Shown here piece after piece: positions 1 to 11,811 of a DNA stretch of 64,000 nucleotides. Position 1 is the stretch's first letter, and every line of letters starts with the position of its first letter. Both the position numbers and the translations under genes were made by a program. The DNA is from Lunularia cruciata. Its lineage: Eukaryota > Streptophyta > Marchantiopsida > Lunulariales > Lunulariaceae. A model generated the notes under the pieces. The model did no database searches. It was not told the DNA's origin and saw only the letters and a program-made list of their open reading frames with translations. The stretch is from assembly GCA_948567375.1 (NCBI GenBank), contig OX419757.1:53007665-53071664 (forward strand). Reading direction: 5' to 3'.

Positions 1-1930
1 GTGTCTTCAAGACCCATTCTTCAACCATATGATCCTCAACTACCTTGTGTGGTTGATTTTGATGCTTCTAACTTTGCAATTTGAGTTGTGTTACAACAAG
101 AATTCCTAGATGGACTATATCCCATTTCCTTTGTGTCTTGCCGACTAAATACAGCTGAAAGAAATTACTCTACTCGAGATCAGGAACAACTTGCAATGGT
201 ATATGCCACCAAGGTATGGTGGCATTATCTCTTGGGGAAACAAGTGATCATGCAAACTGATCACAAGCCATTGTTGTAGACCTTACACTTGGAACATATG
301 AAGAGTCAACATCATTGTTTGACATCAAACTTGAGTACAAACCAGGTCGGTTTCATGTCATCCTTGATGCTCTATCACGATGACCTGATTTGAAGTCTGT
401 TCCTCTCATCACGGTGGCAATTACGACAATGTCAATTGACTCCAAGGTCCATAACAAGTTTTGGTCAGCTCTACAACAAGATCCCTTCTTCCAAATGGTA
501 CATGGTCATTTGACAGCAAGCGATAACAAGTACAACACCTTCTCCTTCAAAGAAAGCCTTATATTCCATGCGGACCGAATCTATGTTCTAGCCAAATGTG
601 ATCTTTGACCTGTGCACCTTCAAGAATCCCATGGTCTACCAATAGCTGGTCACACGAGGGTGGATAAGACCTTGTGTACCCTCCAACACCAATGGTGGTG
701 GCCCAACATGACACAAGATGTACGAGAGTTTGTTTGATTGTGTGAGAGCTATCAACGTAACAAGGCCAGTAACCAAAATCCAAGTAGACTCCTTCAGCCA
801 CTTCACATTCCAACTACTCATAGGGAACATGTGAGCTTAGATCTCATCACCTCCTTGCCCAAGACACAACAAGGTCACACAACAATTGTGGTGTTTGTGG
901 ATAATCATAGTAAGCAAATCCATTTGGCACTAACGGTTGATATTGTGGATGCTCCAACCTTGGTGCAACTCTACTTCAATAATGTATTCAAACATCATGG
1001 GATACCACGTGTACTCATCTCCGACCGTGATCCTTGCTTCACCGGAAAGTTTTGGCAAGCCCTCTTCCAGATACTTGGCACCAAGCTTGCTTTTACCACA
1101 ACCTATTATCCTCAAACTGATGTACAAACTGAATGTGAAAATTGCACCTTGGAGGATATACTTTGTGCCTTTGTCAACATTCACCATACCAATTGGGATG
1201 AATGTCTTGCAGCTACGGAGTTTGCATACAACAATTCTAAACATGCAAGCACTGGATTCTCTCCTTTCTTTCTCAATTTGGCCAAGATCCACTTGTCCCA
1301 AATTCTCTTCTTGCTCCTCCTTTGTCTCAAGTCCCTCATACTTCAACCTTTTTGACCACCATATCCGAATCTCTCCAACAAGCCAAATCTCACCTCCTTG
1401 TTGCTCAAAATCATCAAAAGCAATATGCAAACCACCATCATCGTGATCTCACCTTTGAAGTCAGTGATAAAGTTATGTTATCCTCTAGTAATCTACCCCT
1501 CCCACTTGATACCCAAGTTTGTAAACTTGCCCCTAATTAGATAGGACCTTTTGATGTCACCCAAATTGTCTCTCCTGTTGCTTATTGACTTGCCTTGCCT
1601 TGTCATATACGCATCCATCCTATCTTTCATGTTTCCAAGTTGAAACCCTTTGTTCCTAATCCCTCTTCTTTTTCCTCTTGAGTCCAACCTCCTCCTTTCC
1701 CTCTCCCAATCAATGATCATGAGGAGTACGAAGTTGATCATATCCTTGCACGTGGCCACATCCAACACAGACACCGACAACATATGGAGTACAAGGTCCT
1801 TTAGAAAGGGTATCCCTTTCATGATGCCACATGGTAACCGCCTTCTTACCTCCAGAATGCACAGATGGCCATCTAGGAGTTTGAAGCTTCAATGGCAACG
1901 AGGACGTCACCAACTAGCGGTGGGGAGATA
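1..1930 (+). pseudogene. Decayed pol of element C (RNase H, integrase, chromodomain)
   Basis: Fragments of one polyprotein are readable. RNase H starts around 50 ([10 protein letters not shown], then a TGA) and continues with QTDHKPLL near 265. The H2C2 zinc region follows at about 630-770. The integrase core (ORF from 738) has a first Asp in SLDLITSLPKT, a second in LISDRDPCF, and a Glu in QTECEN. The chromodomain lies around 1725-1880. The reading frame is broken by TGA and TAG codons, for example at 606-608 (shared in position with A), and by frameshifts near the chromodomain. A long minus-strand ORF over the integrase (930-1430) is an antisense shadow. No functional product is expected. 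Confidence 0.85.
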
Positions 1931-2345
1931 TGTAACAATATGGAGCTTAGTGACATAGTTAGTAAGGTTAATGAAGTAAAGGATAAGCCAAATTAGCCTA
2001 GAAGCATCTAGGAAGCTTCTTGGGAAGCTTCTCAACTAGTCAACTTAGGCCCCAAGCAGGTAGCTTCTAGAAAGAAACTTCTAGAAGCTTCTAACTAGCT
2101 TAGCTTGCACGCCAAGTAGGTTGCTTCTAAAAGGAAACTTCTTGAGAAACTTCTTGGTTAACTTGGCTTGCACTCTAAGAAAGCAGCTCAAGGAAGCTTC
2201 TTGAGAAGCTTCTCAAGGGCCTTGTATGCTACCTATAAATACAAAAGCCAAAGCTCATACTAGGCATTTGGAGTTTTCCCTCATTCAAGCATCCCAATGT
2301 GAGCTTGCATTCTCCTATTTCTCTCCTTGGTCTTGGTCTTTTACA
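1931..2345 (+). repeat. 3' LTR of element C
   Basis: Starts TGTAACAATATGG and ends TCTTTTACA, matching the A-family LTR along its length. A purine-rich tract (GCGGTGGGGAGATA) lies directly upstream. It keeps an uninterrupted four-unit heat-shock-element-like motif, GAAACTTCTAGAAGCTTC, at 2074-2091 and a TATA-like CTATAAATAC near 2231. Confidence 0.9.
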
Positions 2346-4548
2346 ATATCCCTTCCACATCATCTTCCCCTTAAAGGTATAGTTTCCCTCAAGTTGTAAG
2401 GTAATCAATCATCTACCTCCTATCTTCACTATTGATTGAATATTTCTACACTTTTCTTGGTTAAGTCCTACAAGGAAAAAGAGAAAAAGTGTACTTTGGA
2501 AAGTGGTGAGCCATCACAAAAGCATTCTACAATATGAAGGTAATGGTATTAGGAAATTGATGAGGTTTGACACAACCTCAATGACTATTCCCTCTACCTT
2601 TGAGGTTGAGCTTATTGCTCAAGTGTTAAGGCTACAAGCGTTCCAATGAATTGCAATCATCAATATAACTAAAATTTCTTTGTTAAATGTTAAGTTTCTC
2701 TATTATTCATGTATGATTTTACTCTCATGTGCCTTGAATATAAGTTCTTAGTGTTATTGATGAAATAAGTATTTCTTCATATTTTTACCTTGATCCATTG
2801 ACTTTGATTGGTATAAAATTCAATGCAATTAAAAAGAACACCTCTTTTTCTTTATACTTTTACCTAATGGCTAAGAGAGAATCATCACCATCACAATTTC
2901 AATTATTTGTTATTATCCTATCAATGTTGTATCTATTTACATCATCACTCCTTCTTACTATGTTAGCTACTACCTTTATTTTGACCCTATGCGTTAATAC
3001 TTGTATGTACATTGTTGAGATCTTTCTGATAACAAACTTTGACTTTAACAAGTCTCTTGCAAATTTGCAACTAAAATTTACTACTTCCTTTTGAAGTACA
3101 TATTTCCACTTACTTACAACAAAAATGTATGACCAATGAAAATTCCAAGGTAGACACTTCCAAATCTCATGTGTTAGCAAACACATCTGATTGTCAACAT
3201 TGAGCCAAGGAAAAACCAAAAGGCCTCTTCTATCAAAGGAATTTTAATTCTTGCTCATGGATACTTCTCAAAAGTAATGCATTGAATACTTAATAGAAAT
3301 GTTTGATACATGAAGGTAGTTAGATTAAAAACATATAGTCCAAAGGATTCTAATCACTAGTCAACCTTTGGGTGTCCTTGTGGTCTACTTATGTAGGTTA
3401 GACTCAAATTCTTCATGGTCAAAGATAACAAGTGCTAATGAATCCATGACATTTGCTCAAAGAACTCCTTCTAATACTCATTTAGTTCATTATGATTGGT
3501 GAGAGTATAAGGGAATACTTACTCAACAACTTCAATTTCTCTAGCTTAGGTGTATGAAATCAAGCAATGTCTTGTTGCCAATCCTAAACCCAAAGCTTGG
3601 TCTATTGGCACAATTTGTATACCAAGCAACTTAGGGTTGCATCCAAAAGCATATACTATATCTAGTTTGGGTGATATTATGGGTGATGGATGAGGTCACT
3701 CATTAGTGTTTTTTCTTCCATCTTTCCTTCATCTGAGTATATTATCATACTTAGAACCTTGGTTCTATTTCACATTCCTCTTTCTCTTCCAATATTTCCT
3801 CTTTTTTCTATCCAAGGCACCTAAAGAGACTTTATCTTAACTTCAATTCTAAAATCTTACTTCCCAATCGATGTTCTTCTTTCTCTTTCCTTCAATTTTA
3901 TTCTCATTTTTTTGCACTTTTGAAATATCATTCGAACCACCATTCTAGAATCTAGGTTAAATTTTGAACTTCTTTTTTTGTTTTCCTTTCTTTATTCTCA
4001 AAGTTCCGCCTCTTTACATTATATTCTTTGGATCATTCTAGAATCTAGGATCAAAGTTTATCTTCAACATCTTGTAAATTAAACTCTCCCTTTCTCAAAT
4101 TTTAAACTCTTTCAAGTTTCTACACTAAATCTTTATTCTAGAATCTTGGTTGCAAGGTTATTTTCTTTTTGTACTTTTTCCTACTTCAAAATTTCAAATC
4201 ATCTATTAAACTCTTCCTTTCTCAAATCTTAAGCTCTTGCAAGTTTCTACACTAAATCTAAATCCTAGAATTTTGGTTGCAAGATTATTGTCTTTTTTTT
4301 ACTTTTCTCTATGTCAAAATTTAAATCTTCTAATCTAGGCTTCTTCATTTGTTTTTTCTTTGCGCCAAGGGAATGGTATCTTGCTTTGAAGGCAATCTAT
4401 CTTTCTCTCCTTTCATTTTTAGGTTTATGTTATTCATCATCTCAAATAATGATCACAATTTTAACTCCATGTTTGCCTTTTAAAAATTTGTCTTTTATAT
4501 CATTCATTGGAATTTCCTTTTTCAATATCAATTTTTTCTATTTTTTAA
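2346..4548. other. AT-rich intergenic DNA without recognisable gene
   Basis: Long pyrimidine-rich stretches and only short ORFs (for example 2798-3094 plus and 2899-3219 minus, which overlap on opposite strands). I see no splice-compatible coding exons, RNA genes or element ends. The composition suggests decayed repeats. Confidence 0.5.
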
Positions 4549-5575
4549 TAGTCATAACCTCTTCCCTAAACATCCATTTGTCCTGATTTTGGTGAAAACA
4601 CAAAGCTCTTAAGAAGATGCTTTCAATGAAATGAAGCCCGCTCTATATGAAACAACATCCACCAAAAAATCAGCTGCCATGTGAATGCAATATGCCCTAC
4701 CTTGGGCTTGGGATTCAGCTACAAGACTCTCATAGTGAGGACACCTTCCAGGATTTGGCCCACAAGAATTGTGTTTGTGAAGAGGAATCTTCAAATAGCT
4801 ATAACTTCCTCTCCACACCTCCATTTCCCATGATTTTGATACCAATGAAAAGCCCTTGAGAATATGCTTCCAACAAGATGAAGCATGCCTTGTTTGGACT
4901 AGTATCTATACAGAAATCATCCCCAATGTGATTCACAAGATTCCTTGCCAAGCCTTTTGAGAATTGATCGCATGAAGTCTTGTGGGATCTTAATGCGGAA
5001 CTCTTTCTACAAGAATTAATTTCAAGAAGACAAGAATGTTCAATTTGTCATAACTTCTCCTTTACAACTCTATTTGCTATGATTTTGGTGACTACCAAAA
5101 GCCCTCAATAAGATACTTCCAATATGATAAAAAGCATACCCTATTTGGAAAGTATCCACCAAGAAATCAACTCCAATGTGAATCATGAGATGCCTTATCT
5201 TAGCCTTGTAGCAATTGACTCCATGAACCCTTGAGAGATAAAATGTTCAACTAGTCATAAATTCTCTTCTACATCACTATTTTCCATGATTTGGTGACTT
5301 TGGGAAGCCCTTGAGAAGCCACTACCAATGAGATGAAGCTCACCTAATTTGGACAAAAATGATGGAGAAAAATGCCTTGACATAAATTACAGGATTCTTT
5401 ATGAGATGAGATCACATTGTGTGATTTCTTCTATGGGTACCAACTCAAGGAAGATATGAACCTTCAAGTTTTCTAACTTCTTCTTTAGACTCCTATTTGC
5501 CATAGTTTTGGTGTCTATAGATAGCCCTTGAGAAGCCGATTCCAATGAAAAATAACATGTTAACTTTGGACTAGC
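4549..5575 (+). repeat. Degenerate tandem array, about 5 units of roughly 205-250 bp
   Basis: A recognisable block (TAACTTC..., TTTGCCATGATTTTGGTG, AGCCCTTGAGAAGATGCTTCCAA, ATGAAGC) recurs with its ATGATTTTGGTG-like core at about 4582, 4830, 5080, 5286 and 5502. Successive spacings are therefore about 248, 250, 206 and 216 bp. Single related units occur at 53935-54020 and 62852-62945 inside both LTRs of Copia element H, so the unit is also dispersed. No coding function is apparent. Confidence 0.7.
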
Positions 5576-6440
5576 AATCATAGAGAAACTATGTTGGAAT
5601 GAACTACCCCTATCTTAACCAATAGATCAGCCCATATTAGCCAATAGAGTAGCCCTTAGTAGCTTGTAATAGAATTTTAGTTCAACCCATAATTTAACCT
5701 TAACACAATAGAAATTTTAGAACTTGAGTGAAATTATATTGAAACATATTTAAAGTTTTTTTCATAAGTAGGCAATCCACTTCATGACAACACACAATGA
5801 TATGGGCTTTTTGGCGCATTGGTTTGCATAGGGATTTTCACTACAAATATGACAACATATATCAAGGCCTATTGGTCCTTGTTATTGTCTATTTCCTCTT
5901 CCTCCTTGAAAGGGTGGATCTCCTAAGCGTTGGTTGAAAGTGTTATGTTGTGGTATAGTATCCACCATGTGTGTTCTCTCCTCTCAAGGCTCTTGGCCCT
6001 TTGTAGTGTTCTAAAATTTATCATTGTGTGCCCATACTTTCCACAATGGATACAAAATATATGGAATATTTAAGGTAGCATATTGGGCATCAGTATGCTT
6101 TGTCCCATCCACCATGCATGAGAGATTTCTCCCTTGGTGGTAGTGTTAACCAGATTTCTCTCTTGGGGTTGTTATGCTAAGTGAAGATTTTTGAGGCATT
6201 CTAATTAGACTTGGATATCCTTCAGTTTAGTGGTTGTTGTGTGAACCAAGGCAACTATGGGAACTAGTAGTGCCAAAGGAGCCTGGAACCATAGGTAGAA
6301 CTATGGGAGAAAATATAGGTAGTTGATCATATATGAGCACTGATTGTAGTTGCAAGAGTTCATTTGTAGAAATAATTAGATTGCATGAATCCCTTAGTGC
6401 TTAACTAGTGTTATGTATCACATTTTCTTTAAAGACCTCA
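5576..6440 (-). other. Intergenic DNA with a possible decayed CCHC-type fragment
   Basis: On the minus strand around 6030-6060 the translation CIHCGKYGHTMINF resembles a retroelement zinc knuckle that has lost its final Cys. The reading frame on either side contains stops. It may be a remnant of a retroelement gag or LINE ORF1 that continues beyond element D at 19991. Otherwise nothing is identifiable. Confidence 0.25.
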
Positions 6441-6445
6441 TGGTA

Positions 6446-6935
6446 TATAAAAGACTGAGATCAAGGAGAGAAATAGGAGAATGGAAGATCACATTGGGAC
6501 ACTTGAATGAGGGAAACTCTAAATTCCTAGCATGAACTTGGGCTCTGGGATTTATAGGGAGCATATGAGGCTCATGAGAAGCTTCCCAAGAAGCTTCCTA
6601 AAGCCACTTTCTTGGAATGCAAGCCAAGTTAACCAAAAAGCTTCTCAAGAATTTTCCTTCTAAAAGTCACCTACTTGGCATACAAGCTAAGCTAGTTGGA
6701 AGCTTCTCAAGAAGCTTTCTTCTAGAAGCTATCTACTTGAGAGTAGAAGCTAAGCTAGCTAGGAAGCTTCCCAAGAAGCTTTCTCCTAGGAGTTGCCACT
6801 TAGCATGCACATTACCCAATACTTGGAAGATGCCAAGTAGCTTCCTAGATACTTCTATAATATTCTAGGCTAATTTGGCCTATTTTCTATTTCATTAGCC
6901 TTGACTAACTCATCGATAAACTCCATATTGTGACA
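6446..6935 (-). repeat. 3' LTR of element D
   Basis: Reverse complement of the A-type LTR. It begins TATAAAAGAC on the plus strand (TG end altered) and ends TATTGTGACA. It contains the same AAGCTTC-rich tandem modules. The adjacent plus-strand TATTCCTCCGCCAC (6936 onwards) is the reverse complement of the polypurine tract. It is longer (about 490 bp) than the 423-bp LTR of A because it retains additional module sequence. Confidence 0.9.
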
Positions 6936-9785
6936 TATTCCTCCGCCACTAGTTGTTGACGTCCTTGTCCTCATTGAAGCTTCAAACTCTTCAATGGCCA
7001 TTTGTGCATTTTGGAGATGAGAAAGAGGCTCCCAAGTGGCATCATGAAGAGGATACCCTTTCCAAAGGACTTTGTATTTTGTATGTTGTCAATAGACTTG
7101 TTGAATTTGAAAATATGCAAGGATTTGATCAACTTCATACTCCTCATGTTCATTTATAAGGACAAGTGGAGAAGGAGGAGGTTGGAAAAAGAAGATAGAT
7201 TAGGAACAAAGTGTTTCAACTTGGAAATATGAAAGATAGGGTGGATATGCATGTGACAAGGCAAGGCAAGTCAATAAGCAAAAAGAGAATGATTTGGGTG
7301 ACATCGACGGGTCCTATCCAATTAGAAGCAAGTTTATGGACTTGGGTATCAAGTGTGAAGGGTAGGATACTAAAAGAGAGCATGACCTTATCATTGAGTT
7401 GAAAGGTAAGATCATAGATGATGGTGGTTTGCATATTTTTTTATGATTTTAAGCAACAAGGAGATGAGATTCAACTTGTTGGAGGGATTAAGAGATGGTG
7501 GTCAAGAAGGTGAAAGTATGAGGAACATGAGATGGAGGAGGAGCAAGAGGAGAATTTGGAACAAGTGGGTCTTGGCCAAAATTAGGAAGAAAGGAGAGAA
7601 TCTGGTGCTTGCCTATTTGGAATTATTGTATGCAAACTCAATAGCTACAAGACATTCATCCCAATTGGTATGGTGAGTGTTGACAAATATGCAAAACATA
7701 TCTTCCAAGGTGTGATTTTCACATTTGGTTTATCCATTAATTTGAGGATGATAGGTCATGGACAAAGAAAACTTGATGTCAAGTATTTAGAAGAGTGTTT
7801 GCTAAAATTTTCCAGTGAATCAAGGATCACAATCAAAGATGAGTACACAAGGTATCCCATGATGCTTGAAGACATTGTCAAAGTAGATCTACACCAATGT
7901 TGGAGCATCCATGATATCAAAGGTAGGCGCCAAATGGATTTGATTACTAAGCTTATCCACAAACAACACAATTGTTGTATGACCTTGCTTTGTCTTGGGC
8001 AAGGATGTAATAAGATCCAAGCTCATGTGTCCCCATCAAACAAATGGAATGGGGAGTGGTTGAAGGAGTCCACTCAGTTTTTGGTTGATGGTCTTGTTGC
8101 ATTGGCTACTCTCACAAGATTGGACAGACTCTCAAACATCTTGTGCCATGTTGGGCCACCACCATTGGCATTGAAAGGTACCCAAGGTCTTGTCCAACAC
8201 CCATGTGACCAATGATTGCTAATTCATGGGCTTCTTGAAGGTGCACAAGTCTTAGATCACCCTTGGCTGGAACATAGATCTGGTTCTCACATAATAGAAG
8301 GCCTTCCTTGAAGGAGAAGATGTTCTACTCCTTGTCACATGCTACAAGACAACCTTGTACTATTTAAAAGAAAGGATCTTGTTATAAAGTTGTCCAAAAC
8401 TCAATTTGGACTTGGATTTGACTAATATCATTGTAATTGCCGCCATGATGATAGGAAGAGACTTCAAATTAGGTCATTGTGATAATGTATTGGAGATGAC
8501 ATGTAATTGACTAGGTTTGTACTCAAGTTTGATGCCAAAAATTGTAGTTGTTCCTTCTATTGATAATATCAACTCGTGAGATGTTCCAAATGTAATGTTT
8601 GCAACAAGGGCTTGTGATCGGTTTGCATGATCACTTATTTCTCCAAGAGATAATGCCTCCATACCTTTGTGGCATATACCATTGCTAGGTTGTCTTGGTC
8701 TCAAGGAGAGTAATTCCTTTTATGGTATTTAGTCGGTGGGACACACAAGTGATGAGATGTAACCTATTTGGGAATTCTTGCTGCAACATGGCTCCAATCA
8801 CATAGTAGAAGCATCAAATCAACCTCACAAGGTAGTTGAGTGTCATGTGGTTGAAGAATGGATCTTGAAAACACCATATGTTTCAGCTTTTAGAATGCTT
8901 CTTTGTGCTTGGTGTGTATTGAAAGCTTGAGTTCTTTCCCAAGAGGTTGGTCAATGGTACGGCCACATTAGCCTCATAGTGGATGAACTATTAGTAAAAG
9001 CTTGCCAATCCATTAAATGCTCATAATTTTGTACCATCCTTTAGAGTATGCCAATCAATAATGGCCTTGATTTTATCCTCTTCCATCTTGATCTCCTCCG
9101 TTGGAATCTTGTGACCCAAAAAGGTAACTTCCTTCAGCCAAAAGGCACATTTTGACTTCTTGCATTAAAAATTCCACCGACATAATCATCTTAGGACTCC
9201 TTGCACATGATTTTCATATTCTACTTCTATCTTGCTATAGATTAAAATATCATCCAAGAACACCACAATGTACTTATCCAATAGCCTATCCAACACCCAA
9301 TGCATCTGATCCATGAAGATTGTTGGAGCATTAGTGAGCCCAAAAGGCAAAACTCTCCACTCAAAATGCCCATACCTTGTGCAAAAGGTAGTCTTTTGTA
9401 CATCTTCTCTATCAATGGGAATCTACCAATAGCCGCTTTGGAGATCCAACTTGGAGAAGAATCATACATCACTTAATTGATTGAGTAAGTCATCAATTCA
9501 AGGCAAGGGATATGCATTCTTCATTGTTTTTTATTGAGGTCACAATAATGAATACAAAATCAAAGTACTCCATCCTTCTTTAGAACAAATGGTACCAATG
9601 CTCCCCAAGATGTCTTATATTGTATGAAATCTTTCTCCAACAACTCTATCAATTTTATTTGGATCTCATCCAACTCCTTTGGTGAGAGCCAATAGATTGG
9701 TCTACTCATTGGAGTATTTCTTAGCTATAACTCAATCTTGAAGGGCATACCACGATTGGAGGGTAATCCCTTTGGCAGATCGTCT
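6936..9785 (-). pseudogene. Element D pol, C-terminal portion (RT, RNase H, integrase, chromodomain)
   Basis: Read right to left. RT includes the FLDD active-site motif at about 9243-9272. RNase H lies around 8480-8830 and the integrase H2C2 and core around 7750-8300. The chromodomain lies around 6970-7150 on the minus strand. Every domain is riddled with stops and small indels; the plus-strand ORFs here (for example 7670-8215) are antisense shadows. The RT end is cut at 9785 by element E and resumes at 17610. Confidence 0.85.
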
Positions 9786-10478
9786 TGTAACACTCATTTA
9801 TGCATATGTGTGATATTGTGATATTTAGCTTGGTATTACAAGTACTTAAGAGATATTATTTATATAGAGATAAAGGATGGTTCTATATTAGTCATGGTTA
9901 GCTAGAGTTAGTCATAGCTAAGATAGAGGGGACCTTACTTTAGAGGAAGTAGAAAAGATGAGCATCACTATTTTGGATTTTAGTGTGTTGACTTGGTATT
10001 ATTCTTAGGTGTTTGGCTTTGAGGAAAGAGTCGAGAACTCTTGGGCCCAAAAGACTTTTTGTTTTGGATTCTTCTTCAGTCCAAGGATAGCCCATGTGAA
10101 GGAATCCTTGACTTAGTGGTTGGGTCAAGATAAGACCACATGCTTAGGGGAATATGCCCATGTGAATGGATATTCCTTTCTACTTTTTGACTTTTACTCT
10201 ACTTTTAGTCTAGTAACTTGAGTTACTATGGTAATTAGTAACTTTGGTATGTGACTATTTCACAAGTATATAAACAAGGGGTGAGGAGGTACTCATCATC
10301 CTTTCATTTGCAACTATCTCTCTCTCATCGAGTTCTCTAGTGAGCAATGTCTTGAGTCTTGGAGTGTTAGCCTTGAAGGAGTATGATGGAGTTGGGGTTC
10401 CTTGCCTTCGTAGTCCATGGTGTGTTACCATAATGTCCATCAGAGGTTCATCTTGAGTGAGAGACAGGCCGGCTCACA
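9786..10478 (+). repeat. 5' LTR of element E
   Basis: Starts TGTAACACTCATTTATGC and ends GCCGGCTCACA. It matches 16918-17609 along its full length. A third, older copy lies inverted at 33829-34504. Confidence 0.95.
10266..10275 (+). promoter_or_regulatory. Probable TATA box in LTR of E
   Basis: GTATATAAAC lies in the second half of the 5' LTR, about 200 bp before its end, and is matched by TTATATAAAC at 17397-17406 in the 3' LTR. This is the usual placement for the U3 promoter. Assigned from sequence only. Confidence 0.5.
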
Positions 10479-10480
10479 TT

Positions 10481-10500
10481 TTTGGTTCCATTACCGGGAC
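10481..10500 (+). promoter_or_regulatory. Primer-binding site region of E (degenerate)
   Basis: TTTGGTTCCATTACCGGGAC follows the 5' LTR. It resembles the GGCGCC..GCCGGGG type PBS of Tat/Athila elements, with several CG dinucleotides replaced by TG/CA. It differs from the initiator-Met type (TGGTATCAGAGC) used by A, D and F. Confidence 0.5.
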
Positions 10501-10519
10501 CTCTCTAGAAGGCAAGATA

Positions 10520-10690
10520 ATGTTTCGCGTTCAATTCTACATTAGGTATAAGGAGGCTATGAGAGCTCACTTGGAGAGAACATTAGGAGAGGAGAGGGTT
10601 GAACTTATGTTAGATAACCAAGATCCATTTGTATACCCTGTAGTTTGTTATGATGTCTTTGAGGTGATTTTGTATATCTTGTACACATGA
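10520..10690 (+). CDS. Conserved pre-gag leader ORF of E, first copy (56 aa)
   Basis: An intact ATG-initiated frame begins 20 nt after the PBS. Its C-terminal half (MRAHLERTLGEERVEL, then DPFVYPVVCYD, then VILYILYT) aligns without gaps to the leader ORFs of F (48718-48939) and A (54846-55061). Shared positions are an aromatic/Leu-Gly pair, an acidic residue two positions later, a Pro, PVV.Y, and a terminal YIL followed at once by a stop. No known domain is recognised; there is no signal peptide or membrane span. Function is unknown. It could be a small structural or regulatory protein, or a translated upstream ORF controlling gag. Confidence 0.6.
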   Translation: MFRVQFYIRYKEAMRAHLERTLGEERVELMLDNQDPFVYPVVCYDVFEVILYILYT

Positions 10691-11394
10691 GAGGAATTGG
10701 AGAGATTGTGTGAGGTGGATTGCAGATTTTGGGGATTAAGGTGATTTTGGGCAAAATCTCAAGTTTGAGATCTGGACTTGAAATTTCTACACATGATAGC
10801 TTGGGTAATTTTTCAGTTAGCACACTTGAAATTATTGTGAGAGCTACTATGCACACTGGGTTAGAATTTTTGAAAGTTGATAGGGTAAAGTGCTCCCGCA
10901 ACTGAATGCTCTTTGGAAAATTGTACAGAGTCTGTCATTTCTTCAATTTTCAATGAATTATCTTAAAAATTTCCAAGAAAATTCAGTGCATTGTATCCTA
11001 CTTACTACCACAAAAATTAGAGAGAGATTGTTCTTGCGGAGGGAGTTATGAGTTTTTGAAGTGAGTGGGGTGGTTTTAAGACCAAATCTGAAATATGTGT
11101 GCTGAATAGAAAGTTGTCTAGGCCAAATGGCTCAATGAAAAGATCTGAAATTTTGCAGGGAGTGACATCCTAGAGTTGTGATCAAGTGTGAAAAATTTCA
11201 GAGGATTGTAACATATTTGTTGGTATTTTTGAGTGACATTGTGAGGAAGGGTCAATTCTGTAAAGTGGAGATCTCATGCATGAGGAATTTGAGATCAACA
11301 AAAAGCATGTTTGAGTGTTTAGATTCATCTTGGGAACATGGAGGGTCATCAAGAGTGGAAATTGAGATAATGCAAGGTTCCCCAAGGGTTTGAG
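10691..11394 (+). pseudogene. Decayed upstream part of the E accessory region
   Basis: Short same-strand reading frames (10720-10905, 11178-11393) cover this stretch. They are separated by stops that could be single-base lesions in one longer ORF leading into 11395-11796. Minus-strand ORFs at 10605-10901 and 11182-11529 overlap them and look like shadows. No domain is recognised. Confidence 0.35.
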
Positions 11395-11796
11395 GTGATT
11401 GTAGGGGTGGATTTGAGGAAAAGAGAGTTTACAATAGAATTTGAAGAGAGTGTTGAGAGGATCCAAAAACCTACACCATTTGGAGGAAAGAGTGAGTTTA
11501 AGTGCTTTCTGTGTGGAGAGAAGGGACATAAGGCAAGTTCATATCTATTGACCTTTGAGAGCAAGAGATTGAGGGAAAGGAGAGGCTTACTTGACTTGGG
11601 TTTGCATGTTGGACCTTCTTCACCAAGATTGGGAGGGAGAAGATCTAAGACCAAGGAGTTGTGTGAGGTTTGTGGAGTTGAAGGACTTCCAAAAAGACAT
11701 GAATGTAGTGGAGTAAAATCACTTTTGGAGACTTTGGTGAAGGATCTTGGAGAGAGTCTTAATATAGCTACAAATACTACCACCTTCATCAGCTAG
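11395..11796 (+). CDS. E accessory ORF with two zinc-binding motifs
   Basis: A 133-codon frame starting from ATT (1395-base position 11395; no ATG is evident at that point, so this is probably the surviving 3' part of a longer ORF). It carries a zinc-knuckle-like CFLCGEKGHKASSY around residues 37-50, with the last Cys replaced by Tyr. A second Cys/His cluster, CEVCGVEGLPKRHEC, lies near residues 89-103. The element's own gag with its normal knuckle lies downstream, so this is an additional ORF. Tat-lineage elements are known to carry extra ORFs before gag; whether this is homologous to those cannot be judged here. Role unknown; nucleic-acid binding is the obvious hypothesis. Confidence 0.5.
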   Translation: MIVGVDLRKREFTIEFEESVERIQKPTPFGGKSEFKCFLCGEKGHKASSYLLTFESKRLRERRGLLDLGLHVGPSSPRLGGRRSKTKELCEVCGVEGLPKRHECSGVKSLLETLVKDLGESLNIATNTTTFIS

Positions 11797-11811
11797 TTCT
11801 CAAGATTAGTG

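Larger units (their letters stand above)
1..2345 (+). mobile_element. Ty3/gypsy chromovirus C, 3' part only (cut by window edge)
   Basis: The first base falls in the reverse transcriptase/RNase H region of a Ty3 element nearly identical to element A (compare 57669 onwards). The copy runs through RNase H, integrase and chromodomain to a 3' LTR at 1931-2345. The 5' half lies outside the window. Bases 2346-2350 (ATATC) should be the right target-site duplication, but the left copy cannot be seen. Many in-frame stops mark it as non-autonomous. Confidence 0.93.

Noticed and set aside
930..1430. 166-codon minus-strand ORF
   Set aside because: It lies exactly antisense to the integrase core of element C. 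Equivalent antisense ORFs occur over integrase in D (7670-8215), B (41368-41853) and A (58649-59128), so it follows from integrase codon composition.
6560..6850. AAGCTTC-rich repeats as a satellite
   Set aside because: They are tandem modules inside A-family LTRs; the same modules occur in each LTR with defined TG..CA ends.
7670..8215. 181-codon plus-strand ORF as a gene
   Set aside because: Antisense of the D integrase; the minus-strand domain motifs explain the sequence.
11349..11789. 146-codon minus-strand ORF
   Set aside because: Antisense to the E accessory zinc-motif ORF, which has Cys/His motifs and lies on the element's coding strand.
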